From Hyphomicrobiales bacterium (GTDB lineage: Bacteria; Pseudomonadota; Alphaproteobacteria; Rhizobiales; Aestuariivirgaceae): DNA of 64,000 bases. The stretch spans positions 1-64,000 of the forward strand of contig JANYLQ010000050.1 in the NCBI GenBank assembly GCA_025363755.1, read 5' to 3'. Under the pieces are notes generated by a model. That model was not told the DNA's origin. It searched no databases and worked only from the letters and a program-made list of their open reading frames with translations. A program made the translations under genes and the position numbers. This document shows positions 19,117 to 28,782 of the stretch, in pieces; the stretch's first letter is position 1; every line of letters starts with the position of its first letter.

Positions 19117-19572
19117 ATGAAACAAAAACTGCCAGAGCCAATGGTGCAAGCCTTTGAGCAAGCCGAAGCCGCAGCCAAACGTGGCGAAGTGCCTGTGGGG
19201 GCGGTGATCGTGGATGCATTGGGAAATATAATCGCCAAAGCGGCCAATCAAACCTTGGAACTCAAAGATCCCACAGCCCACGCCGAAATGCTGGCCATCC
19301 GCGCGGCGGCCCAAGCACTGAACTCAGAACGCCTCATCGATTGTGATCTCTACGTGACGTTGGAACCCTGCGCCATGTGCGCCGCTGCCATTTCATTCGC
19401 ACGCATCAGGCGAATTTATTTCGCGGCAGGTGATGCAAAAATGGGAGCTATCGAAAACGGCCCACGCTTTTTCACCCAACCTACCTGTCACCACGCGCCC
19501 GAAGTTTATAGCGGCATAGGCGAAACTGAAGCTCAAAAATTGCTGAGAGATTTCTTCAAGACACGCCGTTAA
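19117..19572 (+). CDS. tadA: tRNA-specific adenosine-34 deaminase
   Basis: 151 residues, a zinc-dependent deaminase making inosine at the wobble position of tRNA(Arg). The zinc ligands and catalytic Glu lie in HAEMLAI (near residue 54) and PCAMCAAAI (near residue 84), matching HAE and PCxxC. GEVPVGAVIVD near residue 22 and IYFAAGDAKMGA near residue 105 are also typical of TadA. It is convergent with the patatin-like gene (4-base overlap). A generic nucleoside or guanine deaminase is less likely given the length and motifs. Confidence 0.9.
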   Translation: MKQKLPEPMVQAFEQAEAAAKRGEVPVGAVIVDALGNIIAKAANQTLELKDPTAHAEMLAIRAAAQALNSERLIDCDLYVTLEPCAMCAAAISFARIRRIYFAAGDAKMGAIENGPRFFTQPTCHHAPEVYSGIGETEAQKLLRDFFKTRR

Positions 19573-20396
19573 GCCAATGCGTTGACTCGCAATTCCAATT
19601 CGCGCTTCAACTGATCTTTGCTCTTTTCCGCCGCTGCAAAGATATCTTTCACTTTAAAGAAATCACCCGGACCAAATCCATTGATCTCCGGCGAAATATA
19701 AATATCTGGAGGTGTTTGCAAGCGGCGCAATTCAGCCAATTCATTAAACATGATCAACAGAGAGCCAACAGCCAGTTCAATATTGGATGGATGCGCGCGG
19801 CTGATGGCCTTGGGTTTCCCGGTCACATCAATCGCCACCACCAAATCCATACCCTCAGTCACATGATTAAATGGCACGGGATTTTTCACCCCGCCATCCA
19901 CATGAATACGGCCATTGATGCGCGGTGCCGCAATCAATCCGGGGATGGCAATTGATGCTCCAACGGCTTCAAGAATAGAGCCGGAGGTCAAAACCACCTC
20001 CTCCATCCGCTCAAAATCCACAGTCACCAATTTCAATGGAATTTTCTGGTCTTCCACCAACTGAGGCAGATGATCAGGCAGGGCGATATCCGCCAGCTTT
20101 TGCCCATCAAGATGCAGCGAAGTTAAACCTTTCAATGAAAAAATATCGCCGATTCTAGCTTGCTTCGCACTAAAAACATGCCGCGCCATTTCCATCTTAT
20201 TGGAAAGCAATCGAAGCGCATGTTCACGAATTTCCACAGCTGACATGCCACCAGCATAAGCAGCACCCACCACGGCTCCCATGCTGCACCCTGCAATTAC
20301 TGCAGGTTTTAATCCCAACTCATCAAACGCCTCAAGCATCGGAATATGGGCCAAGCCCCGTGCACCCCCGCCCCCTAAAGCCAAACCAATTTTCAT
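19569..20396 (-). CDS. Patatin-like phospholipase family protein (RssA-like)
   Basis: 275 residues, a lipid acyl hydrolase with a Ser-Asp dyad. The oxyanion-hole loop GLALGGGGARGLAH lies at residues 3-16, the nucleophile elbow G-C-S-M-G near residue 37 and the catalytic Asp in HVDGGVKNP near residue 168. No signal peptide is present, so it is cytoplasmic or peripheral, like RssA. It directly follows purD (no gap) on the same strand and is probably in the same transcript. Confidence 0.88.
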   Translation of the reverse strand: MKIGLALGGGGARGLAHIPMLEAFDELGLKPAVIAGCSMGAVVGAAYAGGMSAVEIREHALRLLSNKMEMARHVFSAKQARIGDIFSLKGLTSLHLDGQKLADIALPDHLPQLVEDQKIPLKLVTVDFERMEEVVLTSGSILEAVGASIAIPGLIAAPRINGRIHVDGGVKNPVPFNHVTEGMDLVVAIDVTGKPKAISRAHPSNIELAVGSLLIMFNELAELRRLQTPPDIYISPEINGFGPGDFFKVKDIFAAAEKSKDQLKRELELRVNALA

Positions 20397-21650
20397 TTAG
20401 ACCGCACGCCAGCCAATATCACGTCTACAAAAACTTTCGGGCCAATCAATTTTGTCAACTGCTGCATAAGCCTTCATCTGGGCATCGCGGGGCGTTTTGC
20501 CAAGAGCGGTAACATTCAAAACCCGCCCGCCATTGGCCACAATGAACTCGCCGTCCAGCGCTGTGCCTGCATGAAACACTTCAACGTCTTTGCCAAACTC
20601 CTGTGCCAAGCCATTGATATGACTCCCTTTGACGACATCGCCGGGATAACCCTTTGCGCACATCACAACCGTCAGTGCTGTCTCGTCGCGCCAGCGCACT
20701 GACATTTTATCAAGCGTGCCATCCACACTGGCCATCAGCAGCGTGAGCAAATCGTCTTTCAAACGCATCATCATAACTTGCGTTTCCGGATCGCCAAACC
20801 GGGCATTATATTCAATCAGTTTCGGCCCATCACGCGTGAGAATGAGTCCCGCATACAGAACACCTTTATAAGGATGTCCCATCGATGCCAGCGCTGCCAC
20901 AGTAGGCTTCACGATTTTTTCCAGCGTCTCGGCGCACAAGGCTGGTGTCATGCAAGGGGCAGGCGAATATGCGCCCATGCCGCCGGTGTTCGGCCCAGTG
21001 TCGCCGTCACCCACGCGCTTATGGTCTTGCGCCGTGGCCAATGCCAAAACATTCACGCCATCAGAGAGCGCAAAGAAACTCGCTTCCTCGCCCTCCATAA
21101 ATTCTTCAATCACACATTCGCCCGTCCCGAAACGACCCGCAAAAATTTCGGCGATAGCGTTTTCGGCTTCGGCCATGTTCATGGCCACAGTCACGCCCTT
21201 GCCTGCCGCCAACCCATCGGCCTTTATCACAATCGGCGCACCATGCTTTTTCAAATAGGCGAGTGCCTTGGCCTCATCCGTAAAGCGACCATAAGCAGCG
21301 GTGGGAATGCCAAATTTTGCGCAAATATCTTTGGTGAAACCTTTAGAGCCTTCCAGCTGCGCCGAAAATTTCGAAGGCCCAAACGCCTTGATGCCAGCCA
21401 CCGCTAAATCATCCACCAACCCCGCCACTAAAGGCGCTTCTGGGCCGACAACCACAAAACCAATATCATGCGATTTGCAAAATGAAATCACAGCCGCATG
21501 GTCAGTCACTTTAACTGAAACCAACTCAGCAAGTTTCCCAATCCCCGGGTTGCCTGGAGCGGCATAGAGTTTCGTCAGCAGCGGACTCCGCGCCAAAGCA
21601 AAAGCCAGCGCATGTTCGCGGCCCCCTGAGCCAATGAGAAGAACGTTCAT
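20397..21650 (-). CDS. purD: Phosphoribosylamine--glycine ligase
   Basis: 417 residues, the second step of purine synthesis (phosphoribosylamine + glycine + ATP to GAR). The start [17 protein letters not shown] is the family N-terminus. The ATP-grasp domain shows [11 protein letters not shown] near residue 142, and [12 protein letters not shown] lies near residue 218 with ARFGDPE near residue 285. It is the first gene of a two-gene minus-strand unit with the patatin-like hydrolase, and divergent from xseA. Confidence 0.97.
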   Translation of the reverse strand: MNVLLIGSGGREHALAFALARSPLLTKLYAAPGNPGIGKLAELVSVKVTDHAAVISFCKSHDIGFVVVGPEAPLVAGLVDDLAVAGIKAFGPSKFSAQLEGSKGFTKDICAKFGIPTAAYGRFTDEAKALAYLKKHGAPIVIKADGLAAGKGVTVAMNMAEAENAIAEIFAGRFGTGECVIEEFMEGEEASFFALSDGVNVLALATAQDHKRVGDGDTGPNTGGMGAYSPAPCMTPALCAETLEKIVKPTVAALASMGHPYKGVLYAGLILTRDGPKLIEYNARFGDPETQVMMMRLKDDLLTLLMASVDGTLDKMSVRWRDETALTVVMCAKGYPGDVVKGSHINGLAQEFGKDVEVFHAGTALDGEFIVANGGRVLNVTALGKTPRDAQMKAYAAVDKIDWPESFCRRDIGWRAV

Positions 21651-21716
21651 AGATTGATATCCTGTGCTAGACTGGGTTCTGACATGCCTGCTGCGAGAAT
21701 CAAGAGAAACTAACCT

Positions 21717-23117
21717 ATGTCCACAATGCCCGACTACGACCCCGAAACGGGCGAAATCATCGAAGGCACTAAGCCAAACCTAGGCGAGCAGTCGGTCACC
21801 GAGATTTCCCATGCCTTAAAACGCACGCTGGAAGATCGTTTTGGCCACGTGCGGGTGCGGGGCGAGATATCTGGATATCGTGGCCCACACAGTTCTGGCC
21901 ATGCTTATTTCGCGCTGAAGGATGACGGCGCAAAACTGGATGCTGTAATCTGGCGCGGTGTTTTCAATAAGCTGCGTTCCAAATTGCAAGAAGGTTTGGA
22001 GGTGATCGCCACGGGAAAGATCACCTCTTATCCCGGTAAATCCAACTATCAAATCGTCATCGAAAACGTAGAGACCGCAGGTGTGGGCGCGCTCATGGCG
22101 CTGCTGGAAGAACGCAAAAAAGCCCTTGCCGCTGAAGGACTTTTTGATCAGGACCGCAAGAAACCTCTGCCTTATCTGCCACGCACCATTGGCATTATCA
22201 CATCGCCCACAGGCGCAGTGATCCGTGATATTTTGCACCGTCTCAATGATCGCTTTCCCCGCCATGTGATCGTCTGGCCCGTGCGTGTGCAGGGCGAGAC
22301 AGCAGCGGCAGAGGTGGCGGCGGCCATCCACGGCTTCAATGCCATGGAACACAAGCCTGATCTGTTGATCGTGGCGCGGGGTGGCGGCTCGCTTGAAGAC
22401 CTCTGGCCATTTAATGAAGAGATCGTCGTTCGTGCAGCAGCATCGAGCGCCATTCCGCTGATCAGCGCCATCGGCCATGAAACCGATACCACGCTAATCG
22501 ACTTCGCTTCAGATTTCCGTGCACCCACGCCCACCGCTGCTGCCGAACGCGCCGTTCCAGTACGCGCCGATCTGCTGGCTGAACTCGCCTCACTCAATGC
22601 CCGCCAAAAACGCACCATGGGCCGTGTGATCGGCGATGCCAAAACCAGGCTTCATTCCGCCGCCCGCGCATTGCCAAAACCTGACGAAATTTTGGCCACT
22701 GCACGTCAGCGTTTGGACGTGGCTGCATCAAAATTGCCGAAAGCGCTGAAAGCCAATGTCCAAGTTCATGCGGTTCTACTTGCTCGAAGCTCTGGAAAAC
22801 TCAGCATAAAGCCAATGGCGCAGCGCGTGTCGGAACAGCGCCGCAGGTTGAAAGACCAAAAAGACCGCTTGAAGAGGGCAATGACTCAAACAACGACACG
22901 CAAATCAGATCAGCTAAAATCCGAACTCAAACTCTTTGGCGCGCTCGGTTATCAATCTGTGCTGAAACGCGGCTATGCCGTAATCCGTGATCAACATGGC
23001 AAACCGCTACAAAAAATTGCAGGCGTGAAGCCACCCACTACACTTGAAATCGAAATGCAAGATGGCCGACTGGACGTCATCGCCACCCCGAAAAAATCCC
23101 AGGCTTCGCTCTTTTAA
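21717..23117 (+). CDS. xseA: Exodeoxyribonuclease VII large subunit
   Basis: 466 residues. With XseB it degrades single-stranded DNA to oligonucleotides. An N-terminal OB fold carries [20 protein letters not shown] near residue 43. The catalytic domain has [14 protein letters not shown] near residue 155 and [14 protein letters not shown] near residue 221, then [20 protein letters not shown] near residue 259. A long Lys/Arg-rich coiled-coil region follows. XseB is not in this window. Confidence 0.95.
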   Translation: MSTMPDYDPETGEIIEGTKPNLGEQSVTEISHALKRTLEDRFGHVRVRGEISGYRGPHSSGHAYFALKDDGAKLDAVIWRGVFNKLRSKLQEGLEVIATGKITSYPGKSNYQIVIENVETAGVGALMALLEERKKALAAEGLFDQDRKKPLPYLPRTIGIITSPTGAVIRDILHRLNDRFPRHVIVWPVRVQGETAAAEVAAAIHGFNAMEHKPDLLIVARGGGSLEDLWPFNEEIVVRAAASSAIPLISAIGHETDTTLIDFASDFRAPTPTAAAERAVPVRADLLAELASLNARQKRTMGRVIGDAKTRLHSAARALPKPDEILATARQRLDVAASKLPKALKANVQVHAVLLARSSGKLSIKPMAQRVSEQRRRLKDQKDRLKRAMTQTTTRKSDQLKSELKLFGALGYQSVLKRGYAVIRDQHGKPLQKIAGVKPPTTLEIEMQDGRLDVIATPKKSQASLF

Positions 23118-23146
23118 TTCCCTGTCATAATCGCTAACTGAATGCC

Positions 23147-23353
23147 ATGAATTTCATCGACCCCACTCTGCCACCCCAACGCGAAGCCAAAGTGAAGTAT
23201 CTCGATGGCGATTTCCAGATTGTTCGCGAGGGCGAATATGTGCGCTGTGCCATTTCCGGCGCACCAATTCGCATTGATGATCTGCGCTATTGGAATGTTG
23301 ATAAACAGGTAGCTTACCGCTCAGCTGTCGAATCTTTCGCCGATAAAGGCTAA
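23147..23353 (+). CDS. DUF2093 domain-containing protein
   Basis: 68 residues, a small conserved alphaproteobacterial protein of unknown function. The core reads VKYLDGDFQIVREGEYVRC, then ISGAPIRIDDLRYWNVDKQ, which matches my memory of DUF2093. It follows xseA by 29 bases and is probably co-transcribed. Its stop faces the small membrane protein gene 4 bases away. Confidence 0.83.
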   Translation: MNFIDPTLPPQREAKVKYLDGDFQIVREGEYVRCAISGAPIRIDDLRYWNVDKQVAYRSAVESFADKG

Positions 23354-23357
23354 TAAT

Positions 23358-23645
23358 TCACAGAACCCAATGTTTGAAATTGTAAATAAATGGCTCAATG
23401 CGCTGAAAGTAAAACGGAGCAAATTGATCTTCGCTGAGAATGAAAAGATTGACCAAAAGTAGTATTTCTTGGACAAAGTAATGTGGACGTCGCTTGGCGT
23501 CGGGATTGCGGCGCATGCGAATAACAATAATGGCAATAAGAAAAAGTGCATTCAACGCCACCAATTGCATAAGCAAAGAAGGTTGCCCTGAAGTCAAAAA
23601 GGCTGAAGTTTCGATCCATTGAATCCGATTAAGTAAATCGTACAT
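23358..23645 (-). CDS. Small membrane protein of unknown function
   Basis: 95 residues. A hydrophobic segment at about residues 22-43 is followed by RMRRNPDAKRRPHY (positive-inside signal) and a second segment at about residues 58-72. ATG 23645 has GAGGA 5-6 bases upstream. No family recognised. It is a lone minus-strand gene between DUF2093 and aroG, with ordinary codon use and no competing frame. Confidence 0.6.
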   Translation of the reverse strand: MYDLLNRIQWIETSAFLTSGQPSLLMQLVALNALFLIAIIVIRMRRNPDAKRRPHYFVQEILLLVNLFILSEDQFAPFYFQRIEPFIYNFKHWVL

Positions 23646-23801
23646 CCTATCCTCTACACGTCTTACCGACCCGTACCTCGGCCTTATATTGTCAATAGGT
23701 TAACAGTTCGTCGCAATTTCCATTGCGCCAATCTGTAGTGCTGGATAATAGGAACCAAACGGCCTATACTAAGGGGCTATTTTGTCATTGGAGTTAACAT
23801 A

Positions 23802-25202
23802 ATGAGCGCGACTTGGGCACCTGACAGCTGGCGGAAATTTCCGGTGATGCAGATGCCGGAATATACCGATCTTGAAAAACTGAAAACTGTGGAAGCCCGC
23901 TTGGCTGGATTTCCGCCGCTGGTCTTTGCAGGTGAAGCCCGGAAATTAAAGCGCAAGCTGGCAAATGTTGCGGCAGGCAAGGGCTTTTTGCTTCAAGGTG
24001 GTGATTGCGCAGAAAGCTTCGCAGAGCATTCAGCTGATAATATCCGCGATTTTTTCCGGGTATTTTTGCAAATGTCGGTTGTTCTCACATTTGCGGGCGG
24101 TCAGCCGATTGTAAAAGTGGGCCGCATTGCTGGCCAATTCGCCAAGCCGCGCTCTACGCCGACTGAAACCATTGATGGTGTGGAATATCCAATTTACCGA
24201 GGTGACATCGTCAATGACGCAGAAGCAACGGTCGAGGGCCGCAGGCCCGATCCCGAACGCCAGATCATGGCTTATCGCCAGTCTGCTGCCACGCTGAATT
24301 TGCTGCGGGCTTTCGCTCAAGGTGGCTATGCCAACTTGGAACATGTGCATAAATGGACGTTAGGCAATCTGAAAGATTCTCCCGCTTCTGAACAATATCA
24401 AGCAGTGGCTGATCGGATAACCGAGACGCTTGGTTTCATGCGGGCTTGCGGCATCACTGCTGAAACCGCACCTCAAATGCGCACGACTGATTTCTTCACA
24501 AGTCACGAAGCCCTGCTGCTTGGCTATGAACAGGCAATGACCCGCGTTGATTCCACAAGCGGCGATTATTACGCAACTTCGGGCCATATGATCTGGGTTG
24601 GTGATCGCACACGCCAGCTTGACCACGCGCATATTGAATTCGCACGTGGAGTGAAAAACCCAATTGGCCTCAAATGTGGGCCATCGTTGAAACCAGATGA
24701 GCTAATCAAGCTGATCGATATTCTGAATCCGGAAAACGAACCAGGTCGTCTCACGTTGATTGCCCGCTTCGGTGCAGACAAAGTTGAAAAACATCTGCCA
24801 GATTTGATCCGCGCCGTAAAACGGGAGGGCCGCGTGGTTGTCTGGTCATGCGACCCGATGCATGGCAACACGATCAAGGCAACATCTGGTTATAAGACTC
24901 GTCCATTCGAAGCGATTATGACTGAAGTGCGCCGCTTCATGGGCGTGCACCAAGCTGAAGGCACACACGCAGGCGGCGTTCATGTTGAAATGACGGGCAA
25001 GGATGTAACCGAATGCACGGGCGGCCTTCGTGCCCTTCGTGATGAAGATCTGAACGATCGCTACCACACCTTCTGCGACCCTCGCCTCAACGCAGCTCAA
25101 GCCCTGGAACTTTCGTTCCTTGTGGCCGATGAGCTGAAAAAAGAAATGGCCTCACGCCCTAAGACTTGGGTTGATGAGGAAGCGGCAGAAGCTGCGGAGT
25201 GA
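23802..25202 (+). CDS. aroG: 3-deoxy-7-phosphoheptulonate synthase, class II
   Basis: 466 residues, the plant-type (AroA-II) DAHP synthase that condenses PEP and erythrose 4-phosphate as the first shikimate step. The opening [13 protein letters not shown] is characteristic. [13 protein letters not shown] near residue 66 holds the metal-binding Cys, [14 protein letters not shown] lies near residue 105, and [12 protein letters not shown] (near residue 345) and [15 protein letters not shown] (near residue 388) carry metal ligands. GGAGTT precedes ATG 23802. No feedback domain of the type I enzymes is present. Confidence 0.95.
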   Translation: MSATWAPDSWRKFPVMQMPEYTDLEKLKTVEARLAGFPPLVFAGEARKLKRKLANVAAGKGFLLQGGDCAESFAEHSADNIRDFFRVFLQMSVVLTFAGGQPIVKVGRIAGQFAKPRSTPTETIDGVEYPIYRGDIVNDAEATVEGRRPDPERQIMAYRQSAATLNLLRAFAQGGYANLEHVHKWTLGNLKDSPASEQYQAVADRITETLGFMRACGITAETAPQMRTTDFFTSHEALLLGYEQAMTRVDSTSGDYYATSGHMIWVGDRTRQLDHAHIEFARGVKNPIGLKCGPSLKPDELIKLIDILNPENEPGRLTLIARFGADKVEKHLPDLIRAVKREGRVVVWSCDPMHGNTIKATSGYKTRPFEAIMTEVRRFMGVHQAEGTHAGGVHVEMTGKDVTECTGGLRALRDEDLNDRYHTFCDPRLNAAQALELSFLVADELKKEMASRPKTWVDEEAAEAAE

Positions 25203-25261
25203 TTTCGAGTTTCGGAGCTGACTTGCAGTTCCGGAAAATGATGACTATATAAGTTACAGAA

Positions 25262-25414
25262 TACGTTCTCAGGGCGGGGTGTAATTCCCCACCGGCGGTG
25301 TTTGAAGGAAACTTCATCAGCCCGCGAGCGCTTAAGTGAAACGTTTGTTTCGCATAGGGTCAGCAGACTCGGTTAAATTCCGAGGCCGACGGTATAGTCC
25401 GGATGGAAGAGAAC
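25262..25414 (+). promoter_or_regulatory. FMN riboswitch (RFN element)
   Basis: The leader contains the conserved FMN-aptamer blocks in order: CAGGGCGGGGTG and CCCCACCGGCGGT at about 25270-25300, AGCCCGCGAGCG at about 25319-25330, a variable arm (AAACGTTTGTTT), then GGTCAGCAGACTCGG, CCGAGGCCGACGGTATAGTC and CCGGATGGAAGAGAA at about 25360-25413. FMN binding is known to repress downstream rib genes by termination or by sequestering the translation start. It sits 60 bases after aroG and about 95 before ribD, so it should govern ribD-ribE-ribBA-ribH. The expression platform is not clear to me. Confidence 0.95.
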
Positions 25415-25508
25415 AATGATGACGCGCGGAATCTGCTTTTCTTTGGAAAGCGGTGGACGCGTGGTGTCATTTGCCCTGTTGACGTCAGAGTTATGACGAG
25501 TCGAGGGC

Positions 25509-26498
25509 ATGGAGCTTACAAAGGAAAGAGCAAGTTTGGAATCGGCGGCAGGCATCTTGCCAGCCATGAAACTTGCCTTGTCTGAGGCTCTGAAGTTTGA
25601 GGGAGCCACCGCGCCTAATCCTCCAGTTGGCTGCGTATTACTTGATAAAGACAGCAACGTGCTGTCCGTGGCAGCTCACCAAAAAGCAGGCACATTTCAC
25701 GCTGAAGCCTTGGCCATAAGACAATGTGCTAAGCGAGAACTCATTCACAGCGTCGTCGTCACCCTCGAACCTTGCAACCACACGGGCCGCACCGGGCCTT
25801 GCACAGAAGCCATTCTGTCAACGCCTGCAAAAAATGTTTGGATCGGAATGGCTGATCCAAATCCGCATGTTGCGGGCGGCGGTGCTGCGCGCTTGCGCAA
25901 AGCTGGTTTGAATGTGAAGCTTTTGAATGAAGTCGATGCTCCAAAACTGAAATTCGATTTGCAACGCTTAATCGCACCGTTCGCAAAGCGTGCCCTTCAT
26001 GGTCTGCCATGGGTTACAATCAAACAAGCCGTCAATGTGCAAGGCAGCATGATTCCGCCATCTGGTCAAAAGACTTTCACATCGAAATCATCATTGATCC
26101 TCGCCCATCAACTACGCCGCCGCGCTGATGCAATCATTACTGGCTCTGGAACCGTGTTGGCCGATGACCCGCATTTCACTGTGCGACTGGTTGAGGAATT
26201 CGCAAACAAACAACGCCATCTCGTTTTATTCGATCGGCGCCGCCGCGTTCCGCAAATCTATCTCGATGCTGCAATCGAGCGCGGTTTCAAAATTTCATTC
26301 GCTGATAATTTCTTGCAAGTGTTGAAACATCTGGCAGAGCAGGGTGCACTCGAAGTGCTCGTCGAAGCTGGCCCCTCGCTCACCCAATCATTCTTAAACA
26401 GTGGTCTCTGGGATGAGCATGTGCTGATCACCAAGGGCGATCCCGACCAAATCCAAATCATTCAAAACAAGGAATCCCATGTTTTCCGGAATCATTGA
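25509..26498 (+). CDS. ribD: Bifunctional diaminohydroxyphosphoribosylaminopyrimidine deaminase / reductase
   Basis: 329 residues. It deaminates and then reduces the GTP-derived pyrimidine. The deaminase zinc motifs are HAEALAI near residue 63 and PCNHTGRTGPC near residue 88; the reductase half starts at about residue 166 (PWVTIKQAVN) with RADAIITGSGTVLADDP near residue 203 and LVEAGPSLTQSFL near residue 289. It is somewhat shorter than the ~360 usual residues, ending soon after the last reductase strand. ATG 25509 has GAGGGC upstream; ATG 25566 (MKLALSEAL) is the alternative and is closer to the family core. Its end overlaps ribE by 20 bases. Confidence 0.9.
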   Translation: MELTKERASLESAAGILPAMKLALSEALKFEGATAPNPPVGCVLLDKDSNVLSVAAHQKAGTFHAEALAIRQCAKRELIHSVVVTLEPCNHTGRTGPCTEAILSTPAKNVWIGMADPNPHVAGGGAARLRKAGLNVKLLNEVDAPKLKFDLQRLIAPFAKRALHGLPWVTIKQAVNVQGSMIPPSGQKTFTSKSSLILAHQLRRRADAIITGSGTVLADDPHFTVRLVEEFANKQRHLVLFDRRRRVPQIYLDAAIERGFKISFADNFLQVLKHLAEQGALEVLVEAGPSLTQSFLNSGLWDEHVLITKGDPDQIQIIQNKESHVFRNH

Positions 26499-27090
26499 AC
26501 GTGTGGCCAAGGTCACCAATGCCGTGCACGAAAACGGCGCTCTGCAATGCACGGTGGCCACAGGTATCAGCGACCTCAGTCTTGGCGAGAGCATTGCTGT
26601 GAACGGTGTTTGCCTCACTGTTGCAAAGTTCGACAAAGATGGTGCTGCCGATTTCTTCGCCAGTGCCGAAACTTTAGCCCGCACCAATCTCGATAAAATT
26701 ATAACCGGCAGCCACGTCAATCTTGAACGTGCTGTAAGTTTGAACACACGCCTCTCCGGCCACATGGTGCAAGGCCATGTCGATGGCAAAGCGACACTCA
26801 CATCAATCATTCCCGAAGATGGCGCATATCGTTTGGCGTTTGACCTTCCGCAAAGCCTTTCGCGCTATTGCGTGGAAAAAGGTTCGATCTGTCTGAATGG
26901 TATCAGCCTCACCATCAACGGTCTAACCGAATTAAAAAATGGCGACACCCAAGTCGCCATCACCATTATCCCGCACACCTGGGAACACACCAATCTTTAT
27001 GCCGCGAAAATCGGTGACGCCATCAATGTCGAAGTTGATGTGATGGCCAAATATGTGGAGAGACTATGTCAGCCTTATCAAAAGCTCTAG
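26479..27090 (+). CDS. ribE: Riboflavin synthase, alpha subunit
   Basis: 203 residues. It dismutates two 6,7-dimethyl-8-ribityllumazines into riboflavin. The N-terminal MFSGIIE signature is intact and the two lumazine-binding repeats are visible: GESIAVNGVCLTV near residue 37 with GHMVQGHVDG near residue 94, and GSICLNGISLTI near residue 134 with HTWEHTNL near residue 165. It overlaps ribD upstream (20 bases) and ribBA downstream (25 bases), so the operon is tightly coupled. Confidence 0.95.
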   Translation: MFSGIIERVAKVTNAVHENGALQCTVATGISDLSLGESIAVNGVCLTVAKFDKDGAADFFASAETLARTNLDKIITGSHVNLERAVSLNTRLSGHMVQGHVDGKATLTSIIPEDGAYRLAFDLPQSLSRYCVEKGSICLNGISLTINGLTELKNGDTQVAITIIPHTWEHTNLYAAKIGDAINVEVDVMAKYVERLCQPYQKL

Positions 27091-28274
27091 AGCAACTGCG
27101 CAATGGCGGAATGATCATTTTAACCGACGATGAAGACCGCGAGAACGAAGGCGATCTGGTGATGGCAGCGCAATTTGCTACGCCTGAAGCCGTGAATTTC
27201 ATGGCACGTTTTGGCCGCGGCCTCATCTGTTTGCCGATGACGGCGGCGCAGCTTGATAAATTCCACCTGCCGCCAATGGCACCAATCAACCGCGCAAGTC
27301 GTTCAACCGCATTCACAATTTCAATCGAAGCCCGCGACGGCATCACCACCGGCATTTCCGCATTTGACCGCGCTCATACAATCGCGACGGCCATCAACCC
27401 AGGCACCAAACCAGAGGACATCGTATCACCCGGGCATGTGTTTCCACTCCGCGCCGCAGCAGGCGGCGTATTGAAACGCGCCGGCCACACGGAAGGTGCG
27501 GTTGATTTGATGACACTTGCGGGCCTCCAACCCGCTGGTGTGATCTGTGAAATCATGGGTGATGATGGCGAAATGTCACGGCGTCCAGCATTGGAAGTTT
27601 TCGCAAAAACCCACAAACTGCCAATCCTCTCAATTGCCGAACTCATAAAACACCGCTTGCAAACCGAAGTGCTGATCGATGAAGTGGCCAAATCCGAACT
27701 GCCCACAGCCTATGCCGATGAACCACTTCAGATCCATGCCTTCCGTAGCCGCATCGACGGCACAGAGCATCTGGCCATAGTCAAACACCCATTGCCGAAA
27801 ACACCGTTGGTGCGCGTGCATTCCGAATGTCTCACAGGCGAAGCACTTGGTTCGCTGCGCTGCGATTGCGGCCCGCAACTGCAAACCGCAATCCGCATGA
27901 TCTCAGAAAGCGAAGGTGGCATTGTGCTTTATATGCGCAATCAGGAGGGCCGCGGCATTGGCCTTGCCAACAAAATCAAAGCCTATGCCTTGCAAGATCA
28001 AGGTCACGACACGGTGGAAGCCAACGCGATGCTTGGCTTTGCCAATGACTCGCGTGACTATGCGGCAGCGGCACACATGCTAAAGGCGCTCGGCGTTTCT
28101 GAGCTAACCTTGCTCACCAACAATCCTGATAAGACTCACGCTCTGCAAGAGTTGGGTCTTAATGTTGTTGAGCAGCGCCCATTGGTGATCGAAGCCAATC
28201 CTTTCAACGCAAACTATCTGGCCACCAAGCGCGAGAAGCTTGGCCATTCATTTGAACTCAAAGTGAGAAACTAA
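27066..28274 (+). CDS. ribBA: 3,4-dihydroxy-2-butanone-4-phosphate synthase / GTP cyclohydrolase II
   Basis: 402 residues, a fusion of the two committed riboflavin enzymes. The N-terminal DHBP synthase shows the acidic loop TDDEDRENEGDL near residue 20, RASRSTAFTISIEARDGITT near residue 78 and HTEGAVDLMTLAG near residue 140. The C-terminal GTP cyclohydrolase II has the zinc site HSECLTGEALGSLRCDCGPQ near residue 252 and RNQEGRGIGLANK near residue 289. Both catalytic halves look intact, unlike some alphaproteobacterial RibBA proteins with a degenerate second domain. Confidence 0.95.
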   Translation: MSALSKALEQLRNGGMIILTDDEDRENEGDLVMAAQFATPEAVNFMARFGRGLICLPMTAAQLDKFHLPPMAPINRASRSTAFTISIEARDGITTGISAFDRAHTIATAINPGTKPEDIVSPGHVFPLRAAAGGVLKRAGHTEGAVDLMTLAGLQPAGVICEIMGDDGEMSRRPALEVFAKTHKLPILSIAELIKHRLQTEVLIDEVAKSELPTAYADEPLQIHAFRSRIDGTEHLAIVKHPLPKTPLVRVHSECLTGEALGSLRCDCGPQLQTAIRMISESEGGIVLYMRNQEGRGIGLANKIKAYALQDQGHDTVEANAMLGFANDSRDYAAAAHMLKALGVSELTLLTNNPDKTHALQELGLNVVEQRPLVIEANPFNANYLATKREKLGHSFELKVRN

Positions 28275-28275
28275 A

Positions 28276-28725
28276 ATGCCAAAATCAAATTTCCGCATCG
28301 CCATTGTGGTGAGCCGCTTCAACGAACCAGTCACCTCCGGACTCAAACGCGGCGCATTGGCCTATCTGGGCGAGCAGGGGATTAAAGTAGCCGAGGGCGA
28401 TATTTATGCTGCACCCGGCGCGTTCGAAATTCCGCTCATCGCGCAAACCTTGGCCAAATCAAAACAATATGATGGCGTAGTCTGCTTGGGTTGTGTGATC
28501 AAGGGTGACACGGCGCATTTTGAATTCATCAGCTTGGGTGCCACATACGGCTTGATGCAAACCACTTTGAAAATGGAAATGCCCATAACCTTTGGCATCA
28601 TCACTACTTATACCGACGAGCAAGCCATCGCGCGGAGCCGCGATGATGCGCATAATAAGGGCCGTGAAGCCGCTGCCGCTTGCGTTGAAACATTGGAAAC
28701 AATGGCCGCGATTAAGAACGCTTGA
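28276..28725 (+). CDS. ribH: 6,7-dimethyl-8-ribityllumazine synthase
   Basis: 149 residues. It condenses the RibD-derived pyrimidine with DHBP, the penultimate riboflavin step. IAIVVSRFNE at residues 8-17, YAAPGAFEIPL near residue 45 and GCVIKGDTAHFEFI near residue 75 carry the substrate-binding residues. It starts one base after the ribBA stop and closes the riboswitch-controlled operon. nusB, which often follows ribH in proteobacteria, is absent here. Confidence 0.95.
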   Translation: MPKSNFRIAIVVSRFNEPVTSGLKRGALAYLGEQGIKVAEGDIYAAPGAFEIPLIAQTLAKSKQYDGVVCLGCVIKGDTAHFEFISLGATYGLMQTTLKMEMPITFGIITTYTDEQAIARSRDDAHNKGREAAAACVETLETMAAIKNA

Positions 28726-28782
28726 AACCATTTTGCGAAACCCTATATCTGTAATCTAAATAATTACAAAAAGGCTCCCCCG

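Noticed and set aside
20778-21407. 209-codon plus-strand open frame inside purD
   Set aside because: It lies wholly antisense to purD, whose motifs are intact; it is Arg/His-rich, as reverse frames of this genome tend to be.
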